From Hirundichthys speculiger (taxonomy: Eukaryota > Chordata > Actinopteri > Beloniformes > Exocoetidae): 64,000 bases of DNA. The position numbers and the translations under genes are program-made. The stretch is taken from positions 62,001 to 126,000 of the forward strand of contig JAGFBZ010001925.1 in assembly GCA_018398805.1 (NCBI GenBank), read 5' to 3'. Positions 1-44,955 of the stretch are shown piece after piece. Numbering within the stretch: position 1 is the first letter of the stretch; each line of letters begins with the position of its first letter. The notes beneath the pieces were generated by a model. That model was not told where the DNA came from and made no database searches. It saw nothing but the letters and a program-made list of their open reading frames with translations.

Positions 1-267
1 TGAAGTCGCTAGCTCCACCCAGCTGAAGTTATTAACTCCACCTCTGCTCCACCCAGCTGGAGTTACTAACTCCACCCAGCTGGAGTTACTAACTCCACCC
101 AGCTGGAGTTACTAACTCCACCCAGCTGGAGTCGCTAACTCCACCCAGCTGGAGTCGCTAACTCCACCCAGCTGGAGTTGCTAGCTCCACCCAGCTGGAG
201 TTACTAGCTCCACCCAGCTGGAGTCGCTAGCTCCACCCAGCTGGAGTCACTAGCTCCACCCAGCTGG
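1..267. repeat. 23-bp minisatellite with palindromic monomer
   Basis: About eleven copies of a 23-bp unit such as CTGGAGTTACTAACTCCACC plus CAG. Each contains GGAG...CTCC inverted arms around a variable centre. The array runs off the left edge of the window. Confidence 0.92.
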
Positions 268-621
268 TATCATATCTGGTAGCTTTTGGCGTCTGTAACG
301 GACCGAACTGGTTCAGAATGATCATCCAGTTACAGGACGGTGAAAACAGTTTTAATTGTGTTTTAAATCATGTACATGTCTGTAAACTAATGAAATGAGT
401 TTGGACCTGTGATGTTGAACTGCAACAAATAAAAACGTATTTATGCACAGCAGTTCTCAGCTCTGTTTTCTAGAAGCTTCACGTCTCAGTCACTCAATTC
501 AGATGCTTCAGTCTGATCTTCAGAAGAACTTCTGGGTCCAGTTTTCAGGAGAACTGACCTTCAGACAGCAGCAGAGATGGGTCATGTCCTGCCGGGTCAG
601 AATCCACAATAAAGAGCAGAA
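268..621. other. Single-copy stretch, possible 3' end of an upstream gene
   Basis: No protein recognised. The plus strand is A/T-rich from about 340 and carries AATAAA at 428-433, so it resembles the end of a 3' UTR of a plus-strand gene beyond the left edge. The 164-codon frame starting at 443 mostly runs through the array that follows and is not taken as a gene. Confidence 0.4.
428..433 (+). terminator. Candidate poly(A) signal, plus strand
   Basis: AATAAA within an A/T-rich stretch. If real, it would end a gene entering from the left and convergent with HTRA1. There is no coding support in the window. Confidence 0.3.
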
Positions 622-2750
622 ACCTGGACCAGGAACCAGACTACTCCTGGGTCAGGGACCAGACTACAGATGGACCAGGAACCAGACTACTCCTGGGTCA
701 GGGACCAGACTACAGATGGACCAGGAACCAGACTACAGATGGACCAGGAACCAGAATACAGCTGGACAAGGAACCAGACTACAGATGGACCAGGAACCAG
801 ACTACTCCTGGGTCAGGGGCCAGACTACAGATGGACCAGGAACCAGACTACTCCTGGGTCAGGGACCAGACTACAGATGGACCAGGAACCAGACTAAACT
901 GGACCAGGAACCAGACTACTCCTGGGTCAGGGACTAGACTACAGATGGACCAGGAACCAGACTAAACTGGACCAGGAACCAGACTACTCCTGGGTCAGGG
1001 ACCAGACTACAGATGGACCAGGAACCAGACTAAACTGGACCAGGAACCAGACTACTCCTGGGTCAGGGACCTGACTAAAACTGGACCAGGAACCAGACTA
1101 CACCTGGGTCTGGAACCAGACTACAACTGGACCAGGAAGCAGACTACTCCTGGGTCAGGGACCAGACTACAACTGGACCAGGAACCAGACTACTCCTGGG
1201 TCAGGGACCAGACTACAGCTGGACCAGGAACCAGACTACTCCTGGGTCAGGGACCAGACTACAGATGGACCAGGAACCAGACTAAACTGGACCAGGAACC
1301 AGACTACTCCTGGGTCAGGGACTAGACTACAGATGGACCAGGAACCAGACTAAACTGGACCAGGAACCAGACTACTCCTGGGTCAGGGACCAGACTACAG
1401 ATGGACCAGGAACCAGACTACTCCTGGGTCAGGGACCTGACTAAAACTGGACCAGGAACCAGACTACAACTGGACCAGGAACCAGACTACTCCTGGGTCA
1501 GGGACCAGACTACAGCTGGACCAGGAACCAGACTACTCCTGGGTCAGGGACCAGACTACAGATGGACCAGGAACCAGACTAAACTGGACCAGGAACCAGA
1601 CTACTCCTGGGTCAGGGACCTGACTAAAACTGGACCAGGAACCAGACTACAACTGGACCAGGAACCAGACTACTCCTGGGTCAGGGACCAGACTACAGCT
1701 GGACCAGGAACCAGACTACTCCTGGGTCAGGGACCAGACTACAGATGGACCAGGAACCAGACTAAAACTGGACCAGGAACCAGACTACAACTGGACAAGG
1801 GACCAGAATACAGCTGGACAAGGAACCAGACTACAACTGGACCAGGAACCAGACTACTCCTGGGTCAGGGACCAGACTACAGATGGACCAGGAACCAGAC
1901 TACAGATGGACCAGGAACCAGACTACTCCTGTGTCAGGGACCAGACTACAGATGGACCAGGAACCAGACTACTCCTGGGTCAGGGACCAGACTACAGATG
2001 GACCAGGAACCAGACTAAACTGGACCAGGGACCAGACTACTCCTGGGTCAGGGACCAGACTACAGATGGACCAGGAACCAGACTACAACTTGACCAGGAA
2101 CCAGACTACAACTGGACCAGGAACCAGACTACTCCTGGGTCAGGGACCAGACTACAGATGGACCAGGAACCAGACTAAAACTGGACCAGGAACCAGACTA
2201 CAACTGGACCGGGGATCAGACTACAACTGGGTCAGGGACCAAACTACAGATGGACCAGGAACCAGACTAAAACTGGACCAGGAACCAGACTACAACTGGA
2301 CCAGGAACCAGACTACTCCTGGGTCAGGGACCAGACTACAGATGGACCAGGAACCAGACTACTCCTGTGTCAGGGACCAGACTACAGCTGGACCAGGAAC
2401 TAGACTACAACTCGACCAGGAACCAGACTACAACTGGACCAGGAACCAGACTACTCCTGGGTCAGGGACCAGACTACAGATGGACCAGGAACCAGACTAC
2501 TCCTGTGTCAGGGACCAGACTACAGCTGGACCAGGAACCAGACTACAACTGGACCAGGAACCAGACTACTCCTGTGTCAGGGACCAGACTACAGCTGGAC
2601 CAGGAACCAGACTACAACTGGACCAGGAACCAGACTACTCCTGGGTCAAGGACCAGAATACAACTGGACCAAGAACCAGACTACAACTGCACCGGGAACC
2701 AGACTACAGATAGACCAGGAACCAGACTACACCTGCTACAGCTGGACCAC
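622..2750. repeat. 23-bp minisatellite array (first block)
   Basis: About 90 copies of a 23-bp unit built around GGACCAGGAACCAGACTAC, with two main monomer types: one ending in ACTGG/GATGG and one with TCCTGGGTCAGG. Because 23 is not a multiple of three, a frame cycles through all three readings of the unit, which makes long but meaningless open frames. Confidence 0.95.
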
Positions 2751-3025
2751 ACTAATCTTGGGTTTGGGTTTGGCCAGTATTTAAAATCAGATTTTTGTTT
2801 GTGAAAAAGCAACTCCTTTCTCCAAAAAGACCTGTTTACAATCACAATTTATTTTTGTCCTTAAATCACTAATTTTTGTTTTTTGTAAAAACTTTGCTGC
2901 TCTTCTTGGTCTCCTGACTGCTCGCCTCAGTTATTACAGTTTTTGAAGAGAAGACCAGCTCAAACTGGTCTCACTGGTCCTGATCCAAGAGTCCTGCAGA
3001 GGTTTTCTGGTTGTTGGTAAAGGAC
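2751..3025. other. Single-copy spacer between arrays
   Basis: A/T-rich, no ORF of note, no recognised element. Confidence 0.6.
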
Positions 3026-4080
3026 AGTCTCCTGGTCCAGATACGAGGAGGACCGGTGGACCAGAGTTGGACCGGTGGTCTACGGTCTACTGGTCCAGAT
3101 ACGAGGAGGACCGGTGGACCAGAGTTGGACCGGTGGTCTACGGTCTCCTGGTCCAGGTACGAGGAGGACCGGTGGACCAGAGTTGGACCGGTGGTCTACG
3201 GTCTACTGGTCCAGGTACGAGGAGGACCGGTGGACCAGAGTTGGACCGGTGGTCTACGGTCTACTGGTCCAGGTACGAGGAGGACCGGTGGACCAGAGTT
3301 GGACCGCTGGTCTACGGTCTCCTGATCCAGGTACGAGGAGGACCGGTGGACCAGAGTTGGACCGGTGGTCTACGGTCTCCTGGTCCAGATACGAGGAGGA
3401 CCGGTGGACCAGAGTTGGACCGCTGGTCTACGGTCTCCTGGTCCAGGTACGAGGAGGACCGGTGGACCAGAGTTGGACCGGTGGTCTACGGTCTCCTGGT
3501 CTAGATACGAGGAGGACCGGTGGACCAGAGTTGGACCGGTGGTCTACGGTCTCCTGGTCCAGATACGAGGAGGACCGGTGGACCAGAGTTGGACCGGTGC
3601 TCTACGGTCTCCTGGTCCAGATACGAGGAGGACCGGTGGACCAGAGTTGGACCGGTGGTCTACGGTCTCCTGGTCCAGATACGAGGAGGACCGGTGGACC
3701 AGAGTTGGACCGCTGGTCTACGGTCTCCTGGTCCAGATACGAGGAGGACCGGTGGACCAGAGTTGGACCGGTGGTCTACGGTCTCCTGGTCTAGATACGA
3801 GGAGGACCGGTGGACCAGAGTTGGACCGGTGGTCTACGGTCTCCTGGTCCAGATACGAGGAGGACCGGTGGACCAGAGTTGGACCGGTGGTCTACGGTCT
3901 CCTGGTCCAGATACGAGGAGGACCGGTGGACCAGAGTTGGACCGCTGGTCTATGGTCTCCTGGTCCAGATACGAGGAGGACCGGTGGACCAGAGTTGGAC
4001 CGCTGGTCTACGGTCTCCTGGTCCAGATACGAGGAGGACTGGTGGACCAGCGTTGGACCGGTGGTCTCCGGTCTACTGGA
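3026..4080. repeat. 58-bp minisatellite array
   Basis: About 18 copies of a 58-bp unit containing ATACGAGGAGGACCGGTGG and AGTTGGACCGGTGGTCTACG. Copies are very similar, with a few recurrent variants (GGTGG/GCTGG, CAGATAC/CAGGTAC), so homogenisation looks recent. Confidence 0.95.
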
Positions 4081-4538
4081 TGACCCGGTATGGTGGCGCC
4101 GCCTGGTGGCCACAGGGCTTCTACACATCTGCATCAGCAGTAACCAGAAACAGCTCTGGTCCAAAACAGGAACCAGCTGTTGGTAATTTCAGAACCTCTG
4201 TGTCCTCCAGGACGCAGACCCAGTCAGAGCTGCTCCGGTTTCACACCAGAACCGTTTTCCAACCAGAACATGAAAGTGAAACGTTTGGCAGCGCTGATTT
4301 AAGAACATGACTCGCAGACCTCGGTGATAATTAGAGGAGAATGTTCCCAGAACTCAAACCCAGCTGAGGAACCGTTTCCCACCGTATTTTTCCCGCCGTT
4401 GACGGGTCAGAACCGACTGAACCAAAGCAGCTCAGGAGCTCAGCTCCCACATGAACCAGTAACGCACCATGACCTCACTGGTTCAAATGTTTCATAACTC
4501 CTTCTCCAGTGGGTTTTAACACCAAACATGGCAGCACA
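4081..4538. other. Single-copy spacer
   Basis: No gene or repeat recognised between the 58-bp array and the 126-bp direct repeat that follows. Confidence 0.5.
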
Positions 4539-4664
4539 CACCCTGATGATGTCATGGCGTGCTTCGGCGTGTAGCGTGGCCCAGAGGGGCGGAGCTCCAG
4601 AACCGGAGAGGAGAGCAGGATGTTTGGGAGGTGATGGAGGCTCAGCTTGTTTTCTTGGGTCCAG
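4539..4664 (+). repeat. Left copy of a 125-bp direct repeat bracketing the 8-kb array
   Basis: Begins CACCCTGATGATGTCATGGC and runs through CCCAGAGGGGCGGAGCTCC to TTTTCTTGGGTCCAG. It matches 12621-12744 at nearly every base. Together the two copies flank the 23-bp array at 4662-12600. Confidence 0.9.
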
Positions 4665-7600
4665 ACTACTCCTGGGTCAGGAACCAAACTACAACTGGAC
4701 CAGGAACCAGACTACAACTGGACCAGGGACCAGACTACACCTGGGTCTGGAACCAGACTACAACTGGACCAGGAACCAGACTACAGATAGACCAGGAAGC
4801 AGACTACAACTGGACCAGGAATCAGACTACAGATAGACCAGGAACCAGACTACAACTGGACCAGGAACCAGACTACAGATAGACCAGGAACCAGACTACA
4901 ACTGGACCAGGAACCAGACTACAACTGGACCAGGAACCAGACTACAGATAGACCAGGAACCAGGACCAGACCAACTGGACCAGGAACCAGACTACAGATA
5001 GACCAGGAACAGACTACAACTGGACCAGGACCAGACTACAGATAGACCAAAGAGACTACAACTGGACACCCAGACTACAACTGGACCAGGAACCAGACTA
5101 CAGATAGACCAGGAACCAGACTACAACTGGACCAGGGACCAGACTACATCTGGACCAGGGACCAGACTACACCTGGGTCTGGAACCAGACTACAACTGGA
5201 CCAGGGACCAGACTACAGATGGACCAGGAACCAGACTACACCTGGGTCTGGAACCAGACTACAACTGGACCAGGGACCAGACTACACCTGGGTCTGGAAC
5301 CAGACTACATCTGGGTCTGGAACCAGACTACAGATAGACCAGGAACCAGACTACAATGAGACCAGGGACCAGAATACAGATGGACCAGGAACCAGACTAC
5401 AACTGGACCAGAGACCAGACTACATCTGGGTCTGGAACCAGACTACAGATAGACCAGGAACCAGACTACAACTGGACCAGGAACCAGACTACAGATAGAC
5501 CAGGAACCAGGCTACAACTGGACCAGGGACCAGACTACACCTGGGTCAGGAACCAGACTACAACTGGACCAGGAACCAGACTACAGATGGACCAGGGACC
5601 AGACTACAACTGGACCAGGGACCAGACTACAACTGGACCAGGGACCAGACTACAGATGGACCAGGGACCAGACTACACCTGGGTCTGGAACCAGACTACA
5701 ACTGGACCAGGAATCAGACTACAACTGGACCAGGGACCAGACTACATCTGGGTCTGGAACCAGACTACAACTGGACCAGGGACCATACTACAGATAGACC
5801 GGGGACCATACTACAACTGGACCAGGGACCAGACTACAGATAGACCAGGAACCAGACTACAAGTGGACCAGGGACCAGACTACAGATAGACCAGGAACCA
5901 GACTACAACTGGACCAGGGACCAGACTACAGATAGACCAGACTACACCTGGGTCTGGAACCAGACTACAACTGGACCAGGAATCAGACTACAACTGGACC
6001 AGGGACCAGACTACATCTGGGTCTGGAACCAGACTACAACTGGACCAGGGACCATACTACAGATAGACCGGGGACCATACTACAACTGGACCAGGGACCA
6101 GACTACAGATAGACCAGGAACCAGACTACAACTGGACCAGGGACCAGACTACACCTGGGTCTGGAACCAGACTACAACTGGTCCAGGGACCATACTACAG
6201 ATAGACCGGGGACCATACTACAACTGGACCAGGGACCAGACTACAGATAGACCAGGAACCAGACTACAACTGGACCAGGAACCAGACTACAGATAGACCA
6301 GGAACCAGACTACAACTGGACCAAGAACCAGACTACAGATAGACCAGACTACACCTGGGTCTGGAACCAGACTACAACTGGACCAGGAACCAGACTACAA
6401 CTGGACCAGGAACCAGACTACAGATAGACCAGGAAGCAGACTACAACTGGACCAGGGACCAGACTACACCTGGGTCTTGAACCAGACTACAACTGGACCA
6501 GGAATCAGACTACAACTGGACCAGGGACCAGACTACATCTGGGTCTGGAACCAGACTACAACTGGACCAGGGACCATACTACAGATAGACCAGGGACCAT
6601 ACTACAACTGGACCGGGGACCAGACTACAGATAGACCAGGAACCAGACTACAACTGGACCAGGGACCAGACTACACCTGGGTCTGGAACCAGACTACAAC
6701 TGGACCAGGGACCATACTACAGATAGACTGGGGACCATACTACAACTGGACCAGGGACCAGACTACAGATAGACCAGGAACCAGACTACAGATAGACCAG
6801 GAACCAGACTACAACTGGACCAAGAACCAGACTACAGATAGACCAGACTACACCTGGGTCTGGAACCAGACTACAACTGGACCAGGAACCAGACTACAGA
6901 TAGACCAGACTACACCTGGGTCTGGAACCAGACTACAACTGGACCAGGAACCAGACTACAACTGGACCAGGAATCAGACTACATCTGGGTCTGGAACCAG
7001 ACTACAACTGGACCAGGAGCAAGACTACAGATAGACCAGGAACCAGACTACAACTGGACCAGGGACCAGACTACAACTGGACCAGGGACCAGACTACAGA
7101 TAGACCAGGAAGCAGAACCAGACTACAGATAGACCAGGAACCAGACTACAACTGGACCAGGAACCAAACTACAGATAGACCAGGAAGCAGACTACAACTG
7201 GACCAAGGACCAGACTACACCTGGGTCTGGAACCAGACTACAACTGGACCAGGAACCAGACTACAACTGGACCAGGAATCAGACTACAGATAGACCAGGA
7301 ACCAGACTACAACTGGACCAGGGACCAGACTACAGATAGACAAGGAACCAGACTACAACTGGACCAGGAACCAGACTACAGATAGACCAGGAAGCAGACT
7401 ACAACTGGACCAGGGACCAGACTACACCTGGGTCTGGAACCAGACTACAACTGGACCAGGAATCAGACTACAACTGGACCAGGGACCAGACTACATCTGG
7501 GTCAGGGACCAAACTACAACTGGACCAGGAACCAGACTACAGATAGACCAGGAACCAGACTACAGATAGACCAGGAACCAGACTACAACTGGACCAGGAA

Positions 7601-10600
7601 CCAGACTACAACTGAACCAGGAACCAGACTACAACTGGACCAGGAACCAGACTACAACTGGACCAGGGACCAGACTACAGATAGACCAGGAACCAGACTA
7701 CAACTGGACCAGGAACCTGACTACAGATAGACCAGGAAGCAGACTACAACTGGACCAGGAACCAGACTACAGATAGACCAGGAACCAGACTACAACTGGA
7801 CCAGGAACCTGACTACAGATAGACCAGGAAGGAGACTACAACTGGACCAGGGACCAGACTACACCTGGGTCTGGAACCAGACTACAACTGGACCAGGAAC
7901 CAGACTACAGATAGACCAGGAAGCAGACTACAACTGGACTAGGAACCAGACTACACCTGGGTCTGGAACCTGACTACAACTGGACCAGGAACCAGACTAC
8001 AGATAGACCAGGAACCAGACTACAACTGGACCAGGGACCAGACTACACCTGGGTCTGGAACCAGACTACAACTGGACCAGGAACCAGACTACAGATAGAC
8101 CAGGAAGCAGACTACAACTGGACCAGGAACCAGACTACAACTGGGCCAGGGACCAGACTACAACTGGACCAGGAACCAGACTAAAACTGGACCAGGAACC
8201 AGACTACAGATAGACCAGGAAGCAGACTACAACTGGACTAGGAACCAGACTACAGATAGACCAGGAACCAGACTACAACTGGACCAGGAACCAGACTACA
8301 ACTGGGCCAGGGACCAGACTACAACTGGACCAGGAACCAGACTAAAACTGGACCAGGAACCAGACTACAGATAGACCAGGAACCAGAACTGACTACCAAC
8401 TGGACCAGGGACCAGACTACACCTGGACCAGGAACCAGACTACAGATAGACCAGGAAGGACTACAACTGGACTAGGAACCAGACTACAGATAGACCAGGA
8501 ACCAGACTACAACTGGACCAGGAACCAGACTACAGATAGACCAGGAACCAGACTACAACTGGACCAGGGGCCAGACTACACCTGGGTCTGGAACCAGACT
8601 ACAACTGGACCAGGAACCAGACTACAGATAGACCAGGAACCAGACTACAACTGGACCAGGGACCAGACTACACCTTGGTCTGGAACCAGACTACAACTGG
8701 ACCAGGGACCAGACTACAGATGGACCAGGGACCAGACTACAACTGGACCAGGAACCAGACTACAGATAGACCAGGAACCAGACTACAACTGGACCAGGGA
8801 CCAGACTACACCTAGGTCTGGAACCAGACTACAAACTGGACCAGGGACCAGACTACAATGGACCAGGGACCAGACTACAACTGGACCAGGAACCAGACTA
8901 CAGATAGACCAGGAACCAGACTACAACTGGACCAGGGACCAGACTACAGATAGACCAGGAACCAGACTACAACTGGACCAGGGGACCAGACTACACCTGG
9001 GTCTGGAACCAGACTACAACCAGGGAACCAGGAACCAGACTACAGATGACCAGGAACCAGACTACAACTGGACCAGGGACCAGACTACATCTGGGTCTGG
9101 AACCAGGACTACAAATAGACCAGGAACCTGGACAGGACCAGTACAAACTGACCAGAACCAGACTGACTCCAGGAACCAGACTACACTGGACCAGGGACCA
9201 GACTACATCTGGGTCAATGGAACCAGACTACAAACTGGACCAGGAACCGGGACTGGAACCAGACTACAGACCAGACTACAGGACCAGACCAGAACCATCT
9301 GGAACCAGACTACAACTGGACCAGGAACCAGACTAACAACTGGACCAGGAACCAGACTACAACTGGGTACAACTGGACCAGACTACAACTGGGTCTGGAA
9401 CCAACTACAACTGACCAGGGACCAGACATCTGGGTCTAGAAACCACACTACAAGGGTCTGAAACCAGACTACAACTGGACCAGAGAACCAGACTACATCT
9501 GGGTCTGGAACCAGACTACAGATAGAACCAGGAACCAGACTACAACTGGACCAGGGACCAGACTACAACTGGGTCCAGGAAACCAGACTACAAACTGGAC
9601 CAGGACCAGACAAACAACTGGACCGGACCAGACTACTGGGTCTGGACCAGACTACTGGACAGACCACCAGACACACTGGACAGGAACCAGACTACAGATA
9701 GACCAGGACAACAAGACTACAACTGGACCAGGAACCAGACTACACCTGGGACAGACTACAACTGGACCAGGGACCAGACTACAACCTGGACCAGGAACCA
9801 GGACTACAACTGGACCAGGAACCAGACTACACCAGGGACCAGGGAACCAGACTACAGACTACACCCAGGACCAGGAACCAGGACTACAATAGACCAGGAA
9901 CAGACTACAACTGGACCAGGACCAGACTACACCTGGGTCTGGAACCAGACTACAACTGGACCAGGGACCAGACTACACCTGGGTCTGGAACCAGACTACA
10001 ACTACAACCAGACTACAGGGACCAGGAACAACCAGACTACCAACCAACTGGACCAGGAACCAGACTACAACTGGACCAGGGACCAGACTACAGATGGAAC
10101 CAGTCTGGAAACCAGACTACAACTGGACCAGGAACCAGACTACCAACTACCAGGACCAGGACTACAGGAACCAGGAACCAGACTGGGTCTGGAACCAGAC
10201 TACACTGGACCAGGAACCAGACTACAGATAGGACCAGGAACCAGACTACAAACTGGACCAGGACCAGGACCAGACAACTGGGAACCAGGAACCAGACTAC
10301 AACTGGACCAGGAACCAGACTACAGATAGACCAGGACCAGACTACAACTGGACCAGGGACCAGACTACACCTGGACCGTCTGGAACCAGACTACAACTGG
10401 ACCAGACAGGAACCAGACTACAGATAGACCAGGAAGCAGACTACAACTGGACCAGGAACCAGACTACAACTGGGCCAGGGACCAGACTACAACTGGACCA
10501 GGAACCAGACTAAAACTGGACCAGGAACCAGACTACAGATAGACCAGGAACCAGACTACAACTGGACTAGGAACCAGACTACAGATATCCAGGAACAGAC

Positions 10601-12600
10601 TACAACTGGACCAGGAACCAGACTACAAACTGGACCAGGAACGGACTACAACTGGACCAGGAACACAGACTACAAATGGACCAGGAACCAGACTACAGAT
10701 AGACAGGAACCAGACTACAAACTGGACCAGGGACCAGGACTACACCTGGGTCTGGAACCAGACTACAACTGGACCAGGAACCAGACTACAGATAGACCAG
10801 GAAGCCAGGACTACAACTGGACCAGGAACCAGACTACAACTAGGACCAGGAACCAGACTACAACTGGACCAGGAACCAGACTACAGATACAGGACCAGGA
10901 ACCAGACTACAACTGGACCAGGGGCCAGACTACACTGGGTCTGGACCAGGACTACAACTGGACCAGGAACCAGACTACAGACTAGACCAGGAACCAGACT
11001 ACAACTGGACCAGGGACCAGACTACACCTTGGTCTGGAACCAGACTACAACTGGACCAGGGACCAGACTACAGATGGACCAGGGACCAGACTACAACTGG
11101 ACCAGGAACCAGACTACAGATAGACCAGGAACCAGGACTACAACTGGACCAGGGACCAGACTACAACTGGACAACCAGACTACAGGACCAGGGACCAGGA
11201 CTACAGATGGACCAGGGACCAGACTACAACTGGACCAGGAACCAGACTACAGATAGACCAGGAACCAGACTACAACTGGACCAGGGACCAGACTACAGAT
11301 AGACCAGGAACCAGACTACAACTGGACCAGGGACCAGACTACACCTGGGTCTGGAACCAGACTACAACTGGACCAGGAACCAGACTACAGATAGACCAGG
11401 AAGCAGACTACAACTGGACCAGGGACCAGACTACATCTGGGTCTGGAACCAGACTACAAATAGACCAGGAACCAGACTACAACTGGACCAGGGACCAGAC
11501 TACACCTGGGTCTGGAACCAGACTACAACTGGACCAGGGACCAGACTACATCTGGGTCTGGAACCAGACTACAAATAGACCAGGAACCAGACTACAGCTG
11601 GACCAGGGACCAGACTACATCTGGGTCTGGAACCAGACTACAATTGGACCAGGGACCAGACTACATCTGGGTCTGGAACCAGACTACAGATGGACCAGGA
11701 ACCAGACTACAACTGGACCAGAGACCAGACTACATCTGGGTCTGGAACCAGACTACAGATAGACCAGGAACCAGACTACAACTGGACCAGGAACCAGACT
11801 ACAACTGGGTCTGGAACCAGACTACAACTGGGTCTGGAACCAGACTACAACTGGACCAGGGACCAGACTACATCTGGGTCTAGAACCACACTACAACTGG
11901 GTCTGAAACCAGACTACAACTGGACCAGAGACCAGACTACATCTGGGTCTGGAACCAGACTACAGATAGACCAGGAACCAGACTACAACTGGACCAGGGA
12001 CCAGACTACACCTGGGTCTGAAACCAGACTACAACTGGACCAGGGACCAGACAACAACTGGACCAGGGACCAGACTACATCTGGGTCTGGAACCAGACTA
12101 CAGATGGACCAGGAACCAGACTACAACTGGACCAGGAACCAGACTACAGCTGGACCAGGGACCAGACTACAACTGGGTCAGGAACCAGACTACAGATAGA
12201 CCATGAAGCAGACTACAACTGGACCAGGGACCAGACTACAACTGGACCAGGAACCAGACTACAACTGGACCAGGAACCAGACTACAGCTGGACCAGGGAC
12301 CAGACTACACCTGGGTCAGGAACCAGACTACAGATAGACCAGGAACCAGACTACAGATAGACCAGGAACCAGACTACAACTGGACCAGGGACCAGACTAC
12401 ACTTGGGTCTGGAACCAGACTACAACTGGACCAGGGACCAGACTACACCTGGGTCTGGAACCAGACTACAACTGGACCAGGAACCAGACTACAACTGGAC
12501 CAGGAACCAGACTACAACTGGACCAGGGACCAGACTACAACTGGAACAGGGACCAGACTACAACTGGACCAGGGACCAGACTACAACTGATACTCCTGGG
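4662..12600. repeat. 23-bp minisatellite array (second block, about 7.9 kb)
   Basis: The same 23-bp family as the first block, about 340 copies, mostly ACTACAACTGGACCAGGAAC-type units mixed with CAGATAGACC and ACCTGGGTCTGG variants. Higher-order repetition is visible, for example recurring CCATACTACAGATAGACC blocks at 5780-6760. From about 8860 to 11170 the units are broken by many small indels, unlike either side. Confidence 0.95.
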
Positions 12601-12620
12601 TCAGGGACCAAATACAACTA

Positions 12621-12744
12621 CACCCTGATGATGTCATGGCGTACTTCGGCGTGTAGCGTGGCCCAGAGGGGCGGAGCTCCAGAACCGGAGAGGAGAGCAG
12701 GATGTTTGGGAGGTGATGGAGGCTGTTTGTTTTCTTCGGTCCAG
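12621..12744 (+). repeat. Right copy of the 125-bp direct repeat
   Basis: Near-identical to 4539-4664 and in the same orientation. It lies between the end of the 23-bp array and the 3' end of HTRA1. Confidence 0.9.
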
Positions 12745-12779
12745 GGAACCAGCCTTTACACCAACACAGCTGATACAGC

Positions 12780-13167
12780 GGATAACTTTAAAAATAACTT
12801 TATTCCTTTTTTTGAAAACATTGTCATCAAACACAAAGAAAACAAAAATACTATTATAAAATATTCCACGGAGAACGTACAGTACACAGTGAACTACGGA
12901 AACCTGCAGTAACCTCTCTGTAGCGACAGGTGGCGTTAGTGCGAAGGATCTGGAGATTAGAGGAAAGCGAACAGGAGAAGCGCGACTTTCCCGCGGCGGC
13001 CAGCCTCTCAGAGCGCGCTAGCGTTTGAAAAGTGAAGGAGGGGGAGGAGCTACAAGCAGACACGCCCCCGAAACGGATGCCAGAGTTTCCAGAGAGTTCG
13101 CGGTCGGCCGGGAAGCGCTGAGAGCTCAGCTCGGGATCGGTCGGGTGCCGGAGGCGCCTGGCGGCCG
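12780..13167 (-). other. htra1: HTRA1 3' untranslated region
   Basis: About 390 nt lie between the stop codon and the region just past the AATAAA at 12799-12804. The part next to the stop is G+C-rich and the part near the poly(A) signal is A/T-rich, as is common for 3' ends. The end is placed by inference from the signal; no transcript data are available. Confidence 0.6.
12799..12804 (-). terminator. HTRA1 polyadenylation signal
   Basis: TTTATT on the plus strand reads AATAAA on the gene strand, 364 nt past the stop codon. Cleavage would be expected about 10-30 nt further, near 12770-12790. It is the first canonical hexamer I see downstream of the stop. Confidence 0.65.
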
Positions 13168-44691
<31,524 letters not shown>

Positions 44692-44818
44692 GACGGGACG
44701 GTGCGGGACGGTGCGGGAGGAACCGGAGAGAAGGAAGCAGCGAGCGGGGCTGTCTGCTTTAGAGGTCACGGGTCCTTCCACGAACGGATGGAGTGAGGAA
44801 ATCCCCCGTGCTCTCCGG

Positions 44819-44824
44819 TTTATA
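44819..44824 (-). promoter_or_regulatory. HTRA1 TATA box
   Basis: TTTATA on the plus strand reads TATAAA on the gene strand. Thirty nt downstream, at 44794, the sequence CTCACTC fits the initiator consensus (YYANWYY) with A as +1. That predicts a 103-nt 5' UTR without upstream ATG. The spacing of TATA and initiator is textbook. Confidence 0.75.
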
Positions 44825-44844
44825 CTGCAGATCAAAACCGGAGC

Positions 44845-44872
44845 CACGTGACGTCTGTCGGGGAGGGCGGGG
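44845..44872 (-). promoter_or_regulatory. E-box/CRE-like site and GC box upstream of HTRA1 TATA
   Basis: CACGTGACGTC (44845-44855) joins an E-box (CACGTG) to a CRE/UPRE-like half (TGACGTC). On the other strand it contains GTCACGTG, close to a CLEAR-type site. GGGCGGGG at 44865-44872 is a GC (Sp1) box. All lie 20-50 bp upstream of the TATA box. Binding is inferred from the motifs only. Confidence 0.45.
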
Positions 44873-44955
44873 TGGAGCGGAGGGAAGGAGCAACTACATT
44901 AACTATGAACAAGCAGACTTTAAAGTTTGTTCTCCGTTGTTTCAAAGGTTGTTTT

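Noticed and set aside
443..2804. Open frames of 75-276 codons with GTRLQLDQEPDY-type repeats
   Set aside because: They arise from the 23-bp array, whose unit lacks stops when cycled through frames; there is no start context, splice or domain.
44693..44847. In-frame upstream ATG extending HTRA1 by 52 residues
   Set aside because: It lies upstream of the TATA box and the extension would bury the signal peptide.
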